Source: RBG-16-66-20 sp040752005
GTDB taxonomy: Bacteria; Pseudomonadota; Gammaproteobacteria; Burkholderiales; SG8-39
Assembly (NCBI GenBank): GCA_040752005.1
Contig: JBFMFX010000024.1
Location: 1 to 64,000, forward strand
Reading direction: 5' to 3'
Length of the DNA: 64,000 bases
Position 1 is the first letter of the stretch, and every line of letters starts with the position of its first letter. Below the pieces are notes generated by a model that searched no databases, was not told the DNA's origin, and saw only the letters and a program-made list of their open reading frames with translations. Both the position numbers and the translations under genes were made by a program. Shown piece after piece: positions 36,603-45,498 of the stretch.

Positions 36603-37947
36603 GCGCCTGGCGCCGGCCGCGCCGCTCGACGTAGGGATTGGGCGCCGTGCGAAACTCGATCCTGAGCGGCGTGCCCTTCAGGCGGAACGCCCTGCGGAAC
36701 CAGCCCTCGAGATAGCGGCGGTAGGCGTCGCCGATGTGCCCGAGCGCGTTGCCGTGAATCACGATCACGGGCGGGTTCGATCCGCCCTGGTGGGCATAGC
36801 GGGGCTTCGGCCTCACGTAGCCCTTGCGCGGCGGCGCCTGTTGCGCCACCGCCGCGGCAAGCGCGCGCGTCAGGCGCGGCGTCGACAGTTTCGCCATCGC
36901 CGCGCCATAGGCCGCATCCACCGCGCGCAGCAGCTCGGCGACGCCCTTGCCGGTGCGCGCCGAAATGAACAGCGTCTCGGCGAAGCCGAGAAATGGCAGC
37001 TTCCACGCGATCTCCTGCTTCATGCGCGCCCGGGCCGCGCGATCGGCCGCATCCCATTTGTTGACCGCCACCACCACCGCGCGCCCGCGCTCGAGGATGT
37101 AGCCGGCGATATGCGCGTCCTGGTCGCCGACGCCCTCGAGCGCATCGAGCACGAGCACCGCGACGTTCGCGCGCTCGATCGCCTGCAGCGTCTTCACGAT
37201 GGAAAACCGCTCGACCGCGGTCCCGGTCTTGCCGCGCCGGCGCAGTCCCGCAGTATCAATCAATGTGTAGCGGCGCCCGCCGCGCTCGAACGGCACCTCA
37301 ATCGCATCGCGCGTGGTGCCCGGTTCGCGCCAGGCGATCACGCGCTCCTCGCCGACGAGCGCGTTCACCAGCGTGGACTTGCCGACGTTCGGCCGGCCGA
37401 CGATCGCCACCCGCGGGTGCCGGTCCGCCTCCGGCTCGGGCTCCTCTTCCGCGGCGTCCGGCAGCGCCTCGAGCACCGCCTCGATCAGCTCGGCGACGCC
37501 CTCGCCGTGCTCGGCCGAGATCGCCGCGGACGCGCCCAGCCCCAGCTCGTGGAACTCGGCGGCGGCGGCCGCTCCCATCCCTTCGCACTTGTTGGCCGCG
37601 ACCCAGACGCGCTTTGCGCTGCGGCGCAGCCGCTCGGCGATCTCGCGGTCGGCGGGGACGAGCCCGGCGCGCGCGTCGGTCACCAGAATCACCGCGTCGG
37701 CCTCGGCGATGGCGAGCTCGGCCTGGCGCGCCATCTCGGCGTAGATCGGCGCATCGGCCGCGGGGGCAAGTCCGCCGGTGTCGATCACGATGAAGTCGCG
37801 CCCGCCGACGCGGCCTTCGCCGTAATGGCGATCGCGCGTCACTCCCGGCACGTCGGCGACGATCGCGGCGCGGCTGCGCGTCAGGCGGTTGAACAGCGTG
37901 CTCTTGCCGACGTTCGGTCGCCCGACGAGCGCGATGACCGGCTTCAC
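36586..37947 (-). CDS. der: Ribosome-assembly GTPase Der (EngA)
   Basis: Der is a double-GTPase needed for 50S assembly. The 453-residue protein has two G domains, each with its own P-loop (LVGRPNVGKSTLFNRL at residue 6 and IVGRPNVGKSTLVNAL at about 183), DTGG/DTAG switch motifs and NKxD-type motifs (ANKCEG, NKWD). A C-terminal KH-like domain follows. The start at 37947 overlaps the bamB stop by four bases. In many betaproteobacteria hfq follows der; here that position holds the DUF2269 remnant. Confidence 0.97.
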   Translation of the reverse strand: MKPVIALVGRPNVGKSTLFNRLTRSRAAIVADVPGVTRDRHYGEGRVGGRDFIVIDTGGLAPAADAPIYAEMARQAELAIAEADAVILVTDARAGLVPADREIAERLRRSAKRVWVAANKCEGMGAAAAAEFHELGLGASAAISAEHGEGVAELIEAVLEALPDAAEEEPEPEADRHPRVAIVGRPNVGKSTLVNALVGEERVIAWREPGTTRDAIEVPFERGGRRYTLIDTAGLRRRGKTGTAVERFSIVKTLQAIERANVAVLVLDALEGVGDQDAHIAGYILERGRAVVVAVNKWDAADRAARARMKQEIAWKLPFLGFAETLFISARTGKGVAELLRAVDAAYGAAMAKLSTPRLTRALAAAVAQQAPPRKGYVRPKPRYAHQGGSNPPVIVIHGNALGHIGDAYRRYLEGWFRRAFRLKGTPLRIEFRTAPNPYVERRGRRQALRLRS

Positions 37948-39128
37948 GGCGACGCAGCGGCGATCGCGAAGATGCCCCCCGACGCCGTCTGTACGACGAA
38001 TCCGTCGGCAAGCCGGAGCGGCGCCGCGCGAATCGCGCTACCGTCGGTCGCCTGCCGGGCGACGAACGCGCCCGAATCGCGCGCCAGGAAATGTACGTAG
38101 CCCTGCAGGTCGCCGACCGCGACCTCGGTGCCGAGCGCGAGCGGAAGCGACAGCTGCCGGTGCGCGAGGCGGTCCTGCCGCCACAGGCTGCGGCCGCTCG
38201 CGCGCTCGAGCGCGTGCACCGCACCCTTGGCGTCGCTCACGTACGCGTTGCGCGCATCGAGCGCCACGCCGGTGAGCGAGGACAGCTCGCGCGCCCAGAG
38301 CTGGTTGCCGTTGCGCGCGTCGTAACAGGCGACGCGGCCCTGGAACGCCGCGGCGCAGACGTCGCGTCCGTCCGCCGCCGGCTCGCCGACGACGTCGGTG
38401 ACGCGCTCCAGCTCGTTCGCGCCGCGCGGCAGCGCCACGGTCGCTTCCCAGCGCACCGCGCCGGTCGCGAGGCTCAGGGCGAGGAGCTTGCCGCCGGAGA
38501 AGCCGGCGTACACCGAGCCCTCGTGAATGGTGATGCCGGCCGGAGAGCGCACGATGAGCGCAGTCGGCGCGCGCTGGTACACCCAGCGGCGCCGGCCGTC
38601 ATGCGCGCCGAAGGCGAAGATCCGGCTGTCGGCGCTGCGCACGAGCACCAGCCCGCCGGCCACCTTGGGCGCGGCGAGTACCTCGCTGGACACGCGCGCG
38701 CGCCAGCGCGCCGTCCCGTTCCTTGCGTCGAGCGCGACGACCTCGCCCGAGTCGGAGGCGACCACCGCCAGCTCGCCGTCGGCGCCGATCGCGCCGGAGA
38801 GCCGCATGCCGGCCGAGGCGCGCCAGCGTACCTGACCGGTGGCGGCATCCAGCCGCACGACGGTGCCGTCGCGCGCCGCCGCGTAGACGCTGTCGCCCGC
38901 GAGCGCCGGGCTGAACACGTAGCCCTCGGCGGCGCCCACCGACGCGGACCACAGCACCTTGACCGGATGCGGACTGGTGAGCGCCGGCAGCTCCGCCGGT
39001 TTCGGCCCGCCGCTCTGCCCGCGAAACCACTCCACCGGGTTCGCGCTCGGCATGCCCCCGCAACCCGCGAGCACGAGCACGCAGGCGAGCGCCGCGCCGT
39101 GCGCCGCCGCACCACCGCACGCGCGCAT
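37944..39128 (-). CDS. bamB: Outer-membrane assembly lipoprotein BamB
   Basis: BamB is the eight-bladed beta-propeller lipoprotein of the BAM complex. The 394-residue protein has a lipobox (VLVLAGCGGMPSANPVEWF) and repeated PQQ-type blades (VRLDAATGQVRWRASAGMRL, VALDARNGTARWRA, CYDARNGNQLWARELSS). It is positioned between the YfgM-like gene and der, as in other betaproteobacteria. BamE is encoded at the left end of the window. Confidence 0.95.
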   Translation of the reverse strand: MRACGGAAAHGAALACVLVLAGCGGMPSANPVEWFRGQSGGPKPAELPALTSPHPVKVLWSASVGAAEGYVFSPALAGDSVYAAARDGTVVRLDAATGQVRWRASAGMRLSGAIGADGELAVVASDSGEVVALDARNGTARWRARVSSEVLAAPKVAGGLVLVRSADSRIFAFGAHDGRRRWVYQRAPTALIVRSPAGITIHEGSVYAGFSGGKLLALSLATGAVRWEATVALPRGANELERVTDVVGEPAADGRDVCAAAFQGRVACYDARNGNQLWARELSSLTGVALDARNAYVSDAKGAVHALERASGRSLWRQDRLAHRQLSLPLALGTEVAVGDLQGYVHFLARDSGAFVARQATDGSAIRAAPLRLADGFVVQTASGGIFAIAAASP

Positions 39129-39132
39129 CGCC

Positions 39133-39765
39133 CTAGCCTCCGAGCGCGTCGAGGCGCAACTGCACGCTCGCGCGGAACGCCTCGCCGCCGGCGCCGGCTT
39201 TCTGCAGCGCCTCGCGGTAGGCCGCGCGCGCCTCGTCCGTGCGATTCTGCGCGGCGAGGATGTCGCCTTTGAGCGCGGCGTACTGCGCGTCGAGCGCGGG
39301 CACGTGCTTCGCCTCGAGCAGCTTCAGCGCCTCGTCGTAGGCCTTTTCGTCGAGCAGCACGGCGGCGAGTCGCAGCCGCGCAAGGTCGCGCAGCTCGTCG
39401 GTCGCGCCGCGCTCGAGCACCCATTGCAGCTGCGCCTTCGCGCCCTTGAGGTCGCCGCGCTCGAACAGGTGCTTGGCGGTGGCCAGCGCCCCGAGCGAAG
39501 CGTAGAGCGTGCGCGGGTAGCCCTCGGCGAGCGCGCCCGCCGCCTCGCGCAACGCCTTGTCGTCACCGGCCTGCGCGGCGCGCTCCAGCGCCTCGTAGTG
39601 CTCCCCCGCCGCGCGCACCTGCTGCAGGTTCCAGGTTCGCCAGCCGGCCCAGCCGGCGCCGGCGAGCGCCGCGGCGACGAGCGCGGCGAGCACGTAATTG
39701 CCGTAATCGCTCCACCACGCCTTGAGCGCGGCAAGCTGTTCCTGTTCCTCGAGATCGTAGGGCAT
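39133..39765 (-). CDS. YfgM-like membrane-anchored TPR protein
   Basis: The 210-residue protein has a cytoplasmic N-terminus (MPYDLEEQEQLAALKAWWSD), one membrane segment (about residues 23-43, NYVLAALVAAALAGAGWAGW) and periplasmic TPR-like helices. This matches the DUF2133/YfgM family, an ancillary SecYEG-associated chaperone. It lies between hisS and bamB, the same order as in E. coli, separated by 3-4 bases on each side. Confidence 0.92.
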   Translation of the reverse strand: MPYDLEEQEQLAALKAWWSDYGNYVLAALVAAALAGAGWAGWRTWNLQQVRAAGEHYEALERAAQAGDDKALREAAGALAEGYPRTLYASLGALATAKHLFERGDLKGAKAQLQWVLERGATDELRDLARLRLAAVLLDEKAYDEALKLLEAKHVPALDAQYAALKGDILAAQNRTDEARAAYREALQKAGAGGEAFRASVQLRLDALGG

Positions 39766-39768
39766 CGT

Positions 39769-41049
39769 CTAGCTCTTCGCGTTCTGCAGCAAAAGCGCAA
39801 ACCGGCTCACGGCCTCCGCGCGCGGCACCCGCACCTGCGGCTCGTTCCGGCGCAAAGGCTTCACCGACACTTCGCCGCGCGCAAGCTCCTCCTCGCCGAC
39901 GATCAGCGCGAGCCAGGCGCCGCTCGCGTCGGCCTTCTTCATCTGCGACTTGAGGCTGCCGCAGCCGGCGTGCTGGACGACGCGGTAGCCCGCCGCGCGC
40001 AGTTCGTCGGCGAGCACGAAGCCGAACGCAAAGCCGTCCTCGCTTTGCTGCAGCACGTAGGCGTCCGGGCGGGGCGGCGGCGGCGCGCGGCCGGAGTCGC
40101 GCACCAGCGCGATCAACCGCTCGCAGCCCATCGCGAATCCGGCCCCCGGCGCAGGCTTGCCGCCAAGCTGCGCGAACAGGCCGTCATAGCGCCCCCCGCC
40201 GCACACGGTGCCCTGCGCGCCGAGCGCGTCGCTGACCCACTCGAACACCGTCAGGTTGTAGTAGTCGAGACCGCGTACCAGGCGCGGATTGATGACGTAG
40301 GGAACCCGCGCCGCCTCCAGGAGCCTGCGCACGCCCTCGAAATGCGCGCGCGAGGCCTCGCCGAGATAATCGGCGAGCAGCGGCGCGTTCGCGACCACCT
40401 CCTGCACGCGCGGGTTCTTCGAGTCGAGCACGCGCAAGGGGTTGGTGTACAGGCGCCGCCGCGCATCGGCGTCGAGCCTGTCGAAGTTCGCCTCGAGGTA
40501 CTGCACCAGGTCGGCGCGGTAGCGCACGCGTTCCTCCGGCGAGCCGATGGTGTTCAGCTCCAGGCGCAGGCCCGCAAGGCCCAATTCCTCCCACAGCCGC
40601 GCGCACATCACGATCAGCTCGGCGTCCACGTCCGGGCCGGCAAAACCGAGCGCCTCGGCGCCGAACTGGTGGAACTGCCGGTAGCGGCCCTTCTGCGGGC
40701 GCTCGTGCCGGTACATCGGTCCGGCGTACCACAGGCGTTTCGGCCCGTCGTAGAGCAGGCTGTGCTCGATCGCGGCGCGCACGCACGAGGCCGTTCCCTC
40801 GGGCCGGAGCGTCAGCTCCTCGTCGTTCAGCTCGTCGCGCCAGCTGTACATCTCCTTTTCGACGATGTCGGTCGCCTCGCCGATCGCGCGGCGAAACAGC
40901 GCCGTCGGCTCGACGAGCGGCGTGCGGATGTGGCGGTAGCCCCAGCGCGCGAACCACGCCTCGACCCTGCGCTCGACGTGCAGCCACAGATCCGCCTCGT
41001 CCGGCAGCACATCGTTCATGCCGCGGACGGCCTGAAGCGCCGGGTTCAT
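39769..41049 (-). CDS. hisS: Histidyl-tRNA synthetase
   Basis: This class II synthetase charges tRNA-His. The 426-residue protein shows AVRGMNDVLPDEADLW at the N-terminus, motif 2 (TLRPEGTASCVRAAIEH, YAGPMYRHERPQKGRYRQFH), the histidine A motif LVRGLDYYNLTVFEWV, motif 3 (GAGFAMGCERLIAL) and the anticodon-binding C-terminus. It overlaps ispG by four bases. Confidence 0.97.
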   Translation of the reverse strand: MNPALQAVRGMNDVLPDEADLWLHVERRVEAWFARWGYRHIRTPLVEPTALFRRAIGEATDIVEKEMYSWRDELNDEELTLRPEGTASCVRAAIEHSLLYDGPKRLWYAGPMYRHERPQKGRYRQFHQFGAEALGFAGPDVDAELIVMCARLWEELGLAGLRLELNTIGSPEERVRYRADLVQYLEANFDRLDADARRRLYTNPLRVLDSKNPRVQEVVANAPLLADYLGEASRAHFEGVRRLLEAARVPYVINPRLVRGLDYYNLTVFEWVSDALGAQGTVCGGGRYDGLFAQLGGKPAPGAGFAMGCERLIALVRDSGRAPPPPRPDAYVLQQSEDGFAFGFVLADELRAAGYRVVQHAGCGSLKSQMKKADASGAWLALIVGEEELARGEVSVKPLRRNEPQVRVPRAEAVSRFALLLQNAKS

Positions 41050-42320
41050 CCTGTCGCCTTGATCGGGATGCGCCGCGGGCGCACTCGCGCCGCGCCGGGC
41101 GCGAAATTGCGCGCGACGTAGTCCTCGACGATCGCCTGGAACTCCTCGGCGATGCGCTCGCCTTTCAAGGTCACGGTCTTTTCGCCGTCCACGTACACCG
41201 GCGCAACCGGCGATTCACCGGTGCCCGGCAGGCTGATGCCGATGTCGGCGTGGCGCGATTCGCCCGGCCCGTTCACCACGCAGCCCATCACCGCGACCCT
41301 CAGCTCTTCCACGCCGGGGTAGCGCGTCTTCCACTCCGGCATCTTCGCGCGCAGCCAGCTCTGGATGGACTGCGCGAGGCTCTGGAACACCGTGCTCGTG
41401 GTGCGGCCGCAGCCGGGGCAGGCCGCGACCATCGGCGCGAAGCTTCGCAGACCCATCGCCTGCAAAAGCTCCTGCGCCACCACCACCTCGCGCGTGCGCT
41501 CGCCGCCCGGCTCGGGGGTAAGCGAGACGCGGATCGTGTCGCCGATGCCCTCGGCGAGCAGCACGCCCATCGCCGCGGCGGAGGCGACGATGCCCTTGGT
41601 GCCCATGCCGGCCTCGGTGAGCCCGAGGTGCAGCGCGTAGTCGCAGCGGCGCGCAAGTTCGCGGTAGATGCGGATCAAGTCCTGCACCCCGCTCACCTTG
41701 CAGGAGATGACGATGCGCTCGGGAGGAAGTCCCAGCCGCTCGGCCTGCGCCGCCGAGGCGAGCGCCGACTCGATCAGCGCCTCGTCGAGCACCGCCTGCG
41801 CCTCGCGCGGCCGGGCCCGGCGCGCGTTCTCGTCCATGCGGCGCGCGAGCAGCTCCGGGTCGAGGCTTCCCCAGTTGACGCCGATGCGCACCGGCTTGGC
41901 ATGGACGAGCGCGGTTTCGATCAGGGTCGCGAACTGCTCGTCGCGCTTGGCGCCGCGGCCGACGTTGCCGGGGTTGATGCGGTACTTGGCGAGCGCCTCG
42001 GCGCACGCCGGCTCGCGCGTGAGCAGCTTGTGGCCGTTGTAATGGAAGTCGCCGACCAGCGGCACGTCGCAGCCGGCGGCGTCCAGCCGCTCGCGGATGC
42101 GCGGCACCGCCGCCGCCGCTTCGGGGGTGTTCACCGTGATGCGCACGATCTCGGCGCCGGCGCGCCAGAGCTCCTCGACCTGCCGCGCGGTGGCCTCGAC
42201 GTCGGCGGTGTCGGTGTTGGTCATGGACTGCACCACGATTGGCGCGCCGCCGCCGATCGGGACGTTGCCCACCATGACCCGCCGCGACAGGCGGCGCTTG
42301 CCGGTCTGAGTGCTCGTCAT
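41046..42320 (-). CDS. ispG: 4-hydroxy-3-methylbut-2-enyl diphosphate synthase (IspG/GcpE)
   Basis: IspG reduces MEcPP to HMBPP in the MEP isoprenoid pathway using a 4Fe-4S cluster. The 424-residue protein has VQSMTNTDTADVEATARQV, LVGDFHYNGHKLL, KYRINPGNVGRGAKRDEQF, and the cluster cysteines in CPGCGRTTSTVFQ and MGCVVNGPGE. The long proteobacterial form is indicated by its length. It overlaps rodZ by four bases. Confidence 0.97.
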   Translation of the reverse strand: MTSTQTGKRRLSRRVMVGNVPIGGGAPIVVQSMTNTDTADVEATARQVEELWRAGAEIVRITVNTPEAAAAVPRIRERLDAAGCDVPLVGDFHYNGHKLLTREPACAEALAKYRINPGNVGRGAKRDEQFATLIETALVHAKPVRIGVNWGSLDPELLARRMDENARRARPREAQAVLDEALIESALASAAQAERLGLPPERIVISCKVSGVQDLIRIYRELARRCDYALHLGLTEAGMGTKGIVASAAAMGVLLAEGIGDTIRVSLTPEPGGERTREVVVAQELLQAMGLRSFAPMVAACPGCGRTTSTVFQSLAQSIQSWLRAKMPEWKTRYPGVEELRVAVMGCVVNGPGESRHADIGISLPGTGESPVAPVYVDGEKTVTLKGERIAEEFQAIVEDYVARNFAPGAARVRPRRIPIKATG

Positions 42321-43090
42321 TGCAGCGTGAGGCGCGCGACCTCGACCTTGATGTGCGGCGCGAGATCCACCGGCGCGCCGTCATAGGTGAGCCGCACATG
42401 GTGCGCGTTGCCGATCACCAGCCGGAACGGCGGCTCGCCCTCGACCACGCGCTCGCTGCCCGCCGGATTGAGCTGCGCGAACAGCACGCGGTTGTCGGCG
42501 CCGCGGATCTCGACCCACGCCTCGCGCTCGAAGCGCAGCGCCAGGCGCCGCGCGCCCGCGGGCGCCGGCGCCGGCTCGGCCGCCGGACTCTCGTGCGCCG
42601 GCCGCGGCGCGCTCGCCGCACTCGCCAGCTCCACGCGCGCCGGCTGCGCGGCCGACGCCTGCGTCGCCGCGGGCACGAACGTGAGCCGCGCCGCGCGCTG
42701 GCGTTCGGCGCGCCATTCCAGCGCGACATAGCCGATCGCGGCGAGCACCGCCACCGACAGCGCGGCGTAGGCGAAGTTGACGCGGCGCGTGCCGTCGGTG
42801 ATCGGAATGGCGCGACGCGCCAGGATCGGCGCGTCGGTCGGATCCGGCGCGCTCAGGCGCGAGGCGGCGCGCGCCACCAGCGCTTCGGCATCGAGCTTGA
42901 GCAGCCGGGCGTAGGCGCGCAGCATGCCGCGGGCAAAGGCGCCCGCGGGAAGCTGCTCCCACGCCTCCGCTTCCAGCGCCTCGATCTGGCGCGGGGCGAG
43001 CTTGAGCTGCTGCGCCACCTGGGCGACCGAGAGCCCGAGCGACTCGCGCGCACGCGCGAGTTCGGCGCCGACGCCGGCGGTCTCAGTCAT
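42317..43090 (-). CDS. rodZ: Cytoskeleton protein RodZ
   Basis: RodZ links MreB to the membrane elongation machinery. The 257-residue protein has an N-terminal helix-turn-helix (ELARARESLGLSVAQVAQQL, KLAPRQIEALEAE), a basic juxtamembrane stretch, one membrane helix (about residues 107-125) and a C-terminal DUF4115-type periplasmic domain (FEREAWVEIRGADNRVLFAQ). A Pro/Ala linker joins the last two. The pilW-rodZ-ispG order is conserved. Confidence 0.93.
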   Translation of the reverse strand: MTETAGVGAELARARESLGLSVAQVAQQLKLAPRQIEALEAEAWEQLPAGAFARGMLRAYARLLKLDAEALVARAASRLSAPDPTDAPILARRAIPITDGTRRVNFAYAALSVAVLAAIGYVALEWRAERQRAARLTFVPAATQASAAQPARVELASAASAPRPAHESPAAEPAPAPAGARRLALRFEREAWVEIRGADNRVLFAQLNPAGSERVVEGEPPFRLVIGNAHHVRLTYDGAPVDLAPHIKVEVARLTLQ

Positions 43091-43880
43091 ATTCTCCGCG
43101 CTGCAGCAGCTGGTACTCGCGCGAGGCGGGGAAGCGGCGCCGCAACTGGTTGGCGAGCGCCGCCTCGGCGGTGCGCTCGCCCAGCTTGCGCTCGATGCGC
43201 AACGCGAGCCAGAGCGACTCCGCCGTCGGCTCGACCAGCCGATTGAAGCGCGCCACCAGCCTGCGCGCCTCCTCCAGCTCGCCCTTCCGGTAGCGGATGT
43301 CGGCCAGGTTCACGAGCGAGACCGGATCGTCCGGATCCTGCCTGAGCGCGGCGGCGAAGTACTCCTCGGCCTCCTTCAGCATGCCCTTGCGCAGCACGCA
43401 CACGCCGGCGGCGGCCGAGGACCGCCAGGGCGTCGGGTAGAGCGGGTTGCGGATCGCCTGCTGGAAATAGCGCACCGATTCGACCTCCCGGCCGGACTGG
43501 CACAGGAACCACCCGTAGCGGTGGTTGATTTCCGGGTCGTTCGGCGCCAGGCGCAGCGCGCGCTCGAAGTTCTGCTGCGCGAGCTGGTTCTCGCGCAGCT
43601 CCATGTACACCGCTCCGAGCAGGCTGTAGGCAAGCGCGTAGCTCGGGTCGGCCTGCAGCGCCAGGCGCAACTCCTCCAGCGCCACGCTCATGTTCCCCGC
43701 CGAGTAATAAAGGGTCGCCAGCTCGGTGCGGACCCGCGCCCGGTTGCGCGGATCGCTCGACTCGCCCGTCATCGTCTGGCTCTGCAGGGTCGGTTCCGGC
43801 AACGGCGCGTCGCCGGCGCAGCCCGCCGCCAGCGCCGCGAACAGCGCCGCCGCCAAAGCTCGCAGGGTGCGCCGCCTCAC
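43083..43880 (-). CDS. pilW: Type IV pilus biogenesis lipoprotein PilW/PilF
   Basis: This pilotin lipoprotein helps assemble the PilQ secretin. The 265-residue protein has a lipobox (FAALAAGCAG) and about six TPRs (LATLYYSAGNMSVALEELRL, YSLLGAVYMELRENQLAQQN, INHRYGWFLCQSGR). Its stop overlaps the rodZ start by eight bases and its start overlaps the rlmN stop by four. Together with fimV it suggests a type IV pilus organism. Confidence 0.93.
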   Translation of the reverse strand: MRRRTLRALAAALFAALAAGCAGDAPLPEPTLQSQTMTGESSDPRNRARVRTELATLYYSAGNMSVALEELRLALQADPSYALAYSLLGAVYMELRENQLAQQNFERALRLAPNDPEINHRYGWFLCQSGREVESVRYFQQAIRNPLYPTPWRSSAAAGVCVLRKGMLKEAEEYFAAALRQDPDDPVSLVNLADIRYRKGELEEARRLVARFNRLVEPTAESLWLALRIERKLGERTAEAALANQLRRRFPASREYQLLQRGEYD

Positions 43881-44977
43881 GCCCGCGTCTCCGCGACAAC
43901 GAGGGTGCGCCGGCGCGTGCGGTCGGCGACCCGCCCGGCAAGCTGGCCGCAGGCGGCGTCAATGCCCTCGCCGCGCGTCCTGCGCACGGTGACAGTGATG
44001 CCAGCGGCGGCGATCACCTCGGCGAAGCGGCGGATGCGCTCCGGCGGCGAGCGGCGCAACCGCGTGCCCGCGAACGGATTGAACGGGATCAGATTGAACT
44101 TGCAGCGCACCTCGGCCGCGATCGCGACGAGCTCGCGCGCGTGCTCGTCGCCGTCGTTCACGCCGTCGAGCATCACGTACTCGAAGGTGATGAAATCGCG
44201 CGGTGCCCGCTCGAGATAGCGCTTGCAGGCCGCGAGCAGCGCGCGGATCGGATACTTGCGGTTCACCGGCACCAGGCGGTCGCGCAGCGCGTCGTTCGGC
44301 GCGTGCAGCGACACCGCCAGCGCGACCGGACATTCCTCGCGCAGCCGGTCCATGCCGGGGATCACTCCCGACGTGGACACCGTCACCCGCCGGCGCGACA
44401 GGCCGTAGCAATCGTCGTCGAGCATCAGGCGGATCGCCGGGATGACGTGGTCGAGGTTGAGCATCGGCTCCCCCATGCCCATGAACACGACGTTGCTCAC
44501 GTGCCGCCCGGCGCGCGCGCGCGAGGGCGCCGCGCGGCTGCCGAGCAGTTTCTCGGCGAGCCAGAGCTGGCCGATGATCTCGGCGGTGGTGAGATTGCGG
44601 TTGAAGCCCTGCTTGCCGGTGGCGCAAAACTCGCAGTTGAGCGTGCAGCCGGCCTGACTGGACACGCACAGCGTGCCGCGCCCGGTCTCCGGAATGAACA
44701 CCGCCTCGACCGCGTTCGCGCCGTCCACCCGCAGCAACCACTTGCGGGTGCCGTCGGTGGCGGTGCTGTCGCCGGCCACCTGCGGCGGGACGATCGTCGC
44801 CTCCGCCTGCAGCTTCTCGCGCAGGGTGCGCGCGAGGTCGGTCATCGCCTCGAAGTCCGCCGCACCGCGCCGGTGGATCCAGGCGAGAACCTGCCGCGCG
44901 CGGAAGGGCTTTTCGCCGCGCGCCGCGAACCACGCCCGCATCCCTTCAGGGTCGAGATCGAGCAGGTTCACGCGCAT
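43877..44977 (-). CDS. rlmN: Dual-specificity 23S rRNA/tRNA A2 methyltransferase RlmN
   Basis: This radical-SAM enzyme methylates A2503 of 23S rRNA and A37 of some tRNAs. The 366-residue protein has the radical-SAM CxxxCxxC motif (GCTLNCEFCATG), the GEPMLN block, the methyl-carrying Cys pair including the C-terminal GIDAACGQLAG, and an HhH-like N-terminal RNA-binding domain. It lies 7 bases after ndk. Confidence 0.97.
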   Translation of the reverse strand: MRVNLLDLDPEGMRAWFAARGEKPFRARQVLAWIHRRGAADFEAMTDLARTLREKLQAEATIVPPQVAGDSTATDGTRKWLLRVDGANAVEAVFIPETGRGTLCVSSQAGCTLNCEFCATGKQGFNRNLTTAEIIGQLWLAEKLLGSRAAPSRARAGRHVSNVVFMGMGEPMLNLDHVIPAIRLMLDDDCYGLSRRRVTVSTSGVIPGMDRLREECPVALAVSLHAPNDALRDRLVPVNRKYPIRALLAACKRYLERAPRDFITFEYVMLDGVNDGDEHARELVAIAAEVRCKFNLIPFNPFAGTRLRRSPPERIRRFAEVIAAAGITVTVRRTRGEGIDAACGQLAGRVADRTRRRTLVVAETRA

Positions 44978-44984
44978 CCGGGTG

Positions 44985-45413
44985 TCAGGGGCGCGAGAAG
45001 ATCTCGCAGACCGGAAAGAAGAAGGCGATCTCCGTGCGGGCGGTTTCCGGGCTGTCGGAGCCGTGCACCGCGTTCGCGTCTATGCTCTCGGCGAAGTCGG
45101 CGCGGATCGTGCCCTTGGCCGCCTTGCGCGGGTCGGTCGCGCCCATCAGTTCGCGGTTGCGGGCGATGGCGTTCTCGCCCTCGAGCACCTGCACCAGCAC
45201 CGGACCGGAAGTCATGAAGTTGACGAGGTCGCGAAAGAACGGGCGCTCGCGGTGCACCGCATAGAAGCCTTCGGCCTGCGCGCGGGTGAGATGCATCATG
45301 CGGGCTGCGACCACCTTGAGTCCCGCCTGCTCGAAGCGCGCGATGATGCGGCCGATGAGATTTTTCGCCACCGCGTCCGGCTTGATGATCGACAGGGTAC
45401 GTTCTACCGCCAT
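44985..45413 (-). CDS. ndk: Nucleoside diphosphate kinase
   Basis: Ndk balances NTP pools by phosphate transfer. The 142-residue protein begins AVERTLSIIKPDAVAKNLIG and carries the phospho-His motif NAVHGSDSPETARTEI. The start at 45413 is chosen because homologues begin there. It heads the ndk-rlmN-pilW-rodZ-ispG-hisS-bamB-der run and has its own extended -10 promoter upstream. Confidence 0.97.
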   Translation of the reverse strand: MAVERTLSIIKPDAVAKNLIGRIIARFEQAGLKVVAARMMHLTRAQAEGFYAVHRERPFFRDLVNFMTSGPVLVQVLEGENAIARNRELMGATDPRKAAKGTIRADFAESIDANAVHGSDSPETARTEIAFFFPVCEIFSRP

Positions 45414-45448
45414 TGCCGCCTTCCGGAATATTGTTGTGAAAGCAAAAA

Positions 45449-45454
45449 AGTATA
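45449..45454 (-). promoter_or_regulatory. Extended -10 promoter of the ndk operon
   Basis: On the minus strand TGC precedes TATACT, a TGn extended -10 that fits the absence of a good -35. Transcription would begin near 45442, about 30 bases before the ndk ATG. The region is followed by an A/T-rich tract. Confidence 0.6.
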
Positions 45455-45498
45455 GCATGCCCCCGCGCTCTTTCGCGTAAAAACAAAGGGTTAAATAG

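Noticed and set aside
35362..38100. 912-codon plus-strand frame across the fused protein tail and der
   Set aside because: It crosses real genes on both strands and has no recognisable domain.
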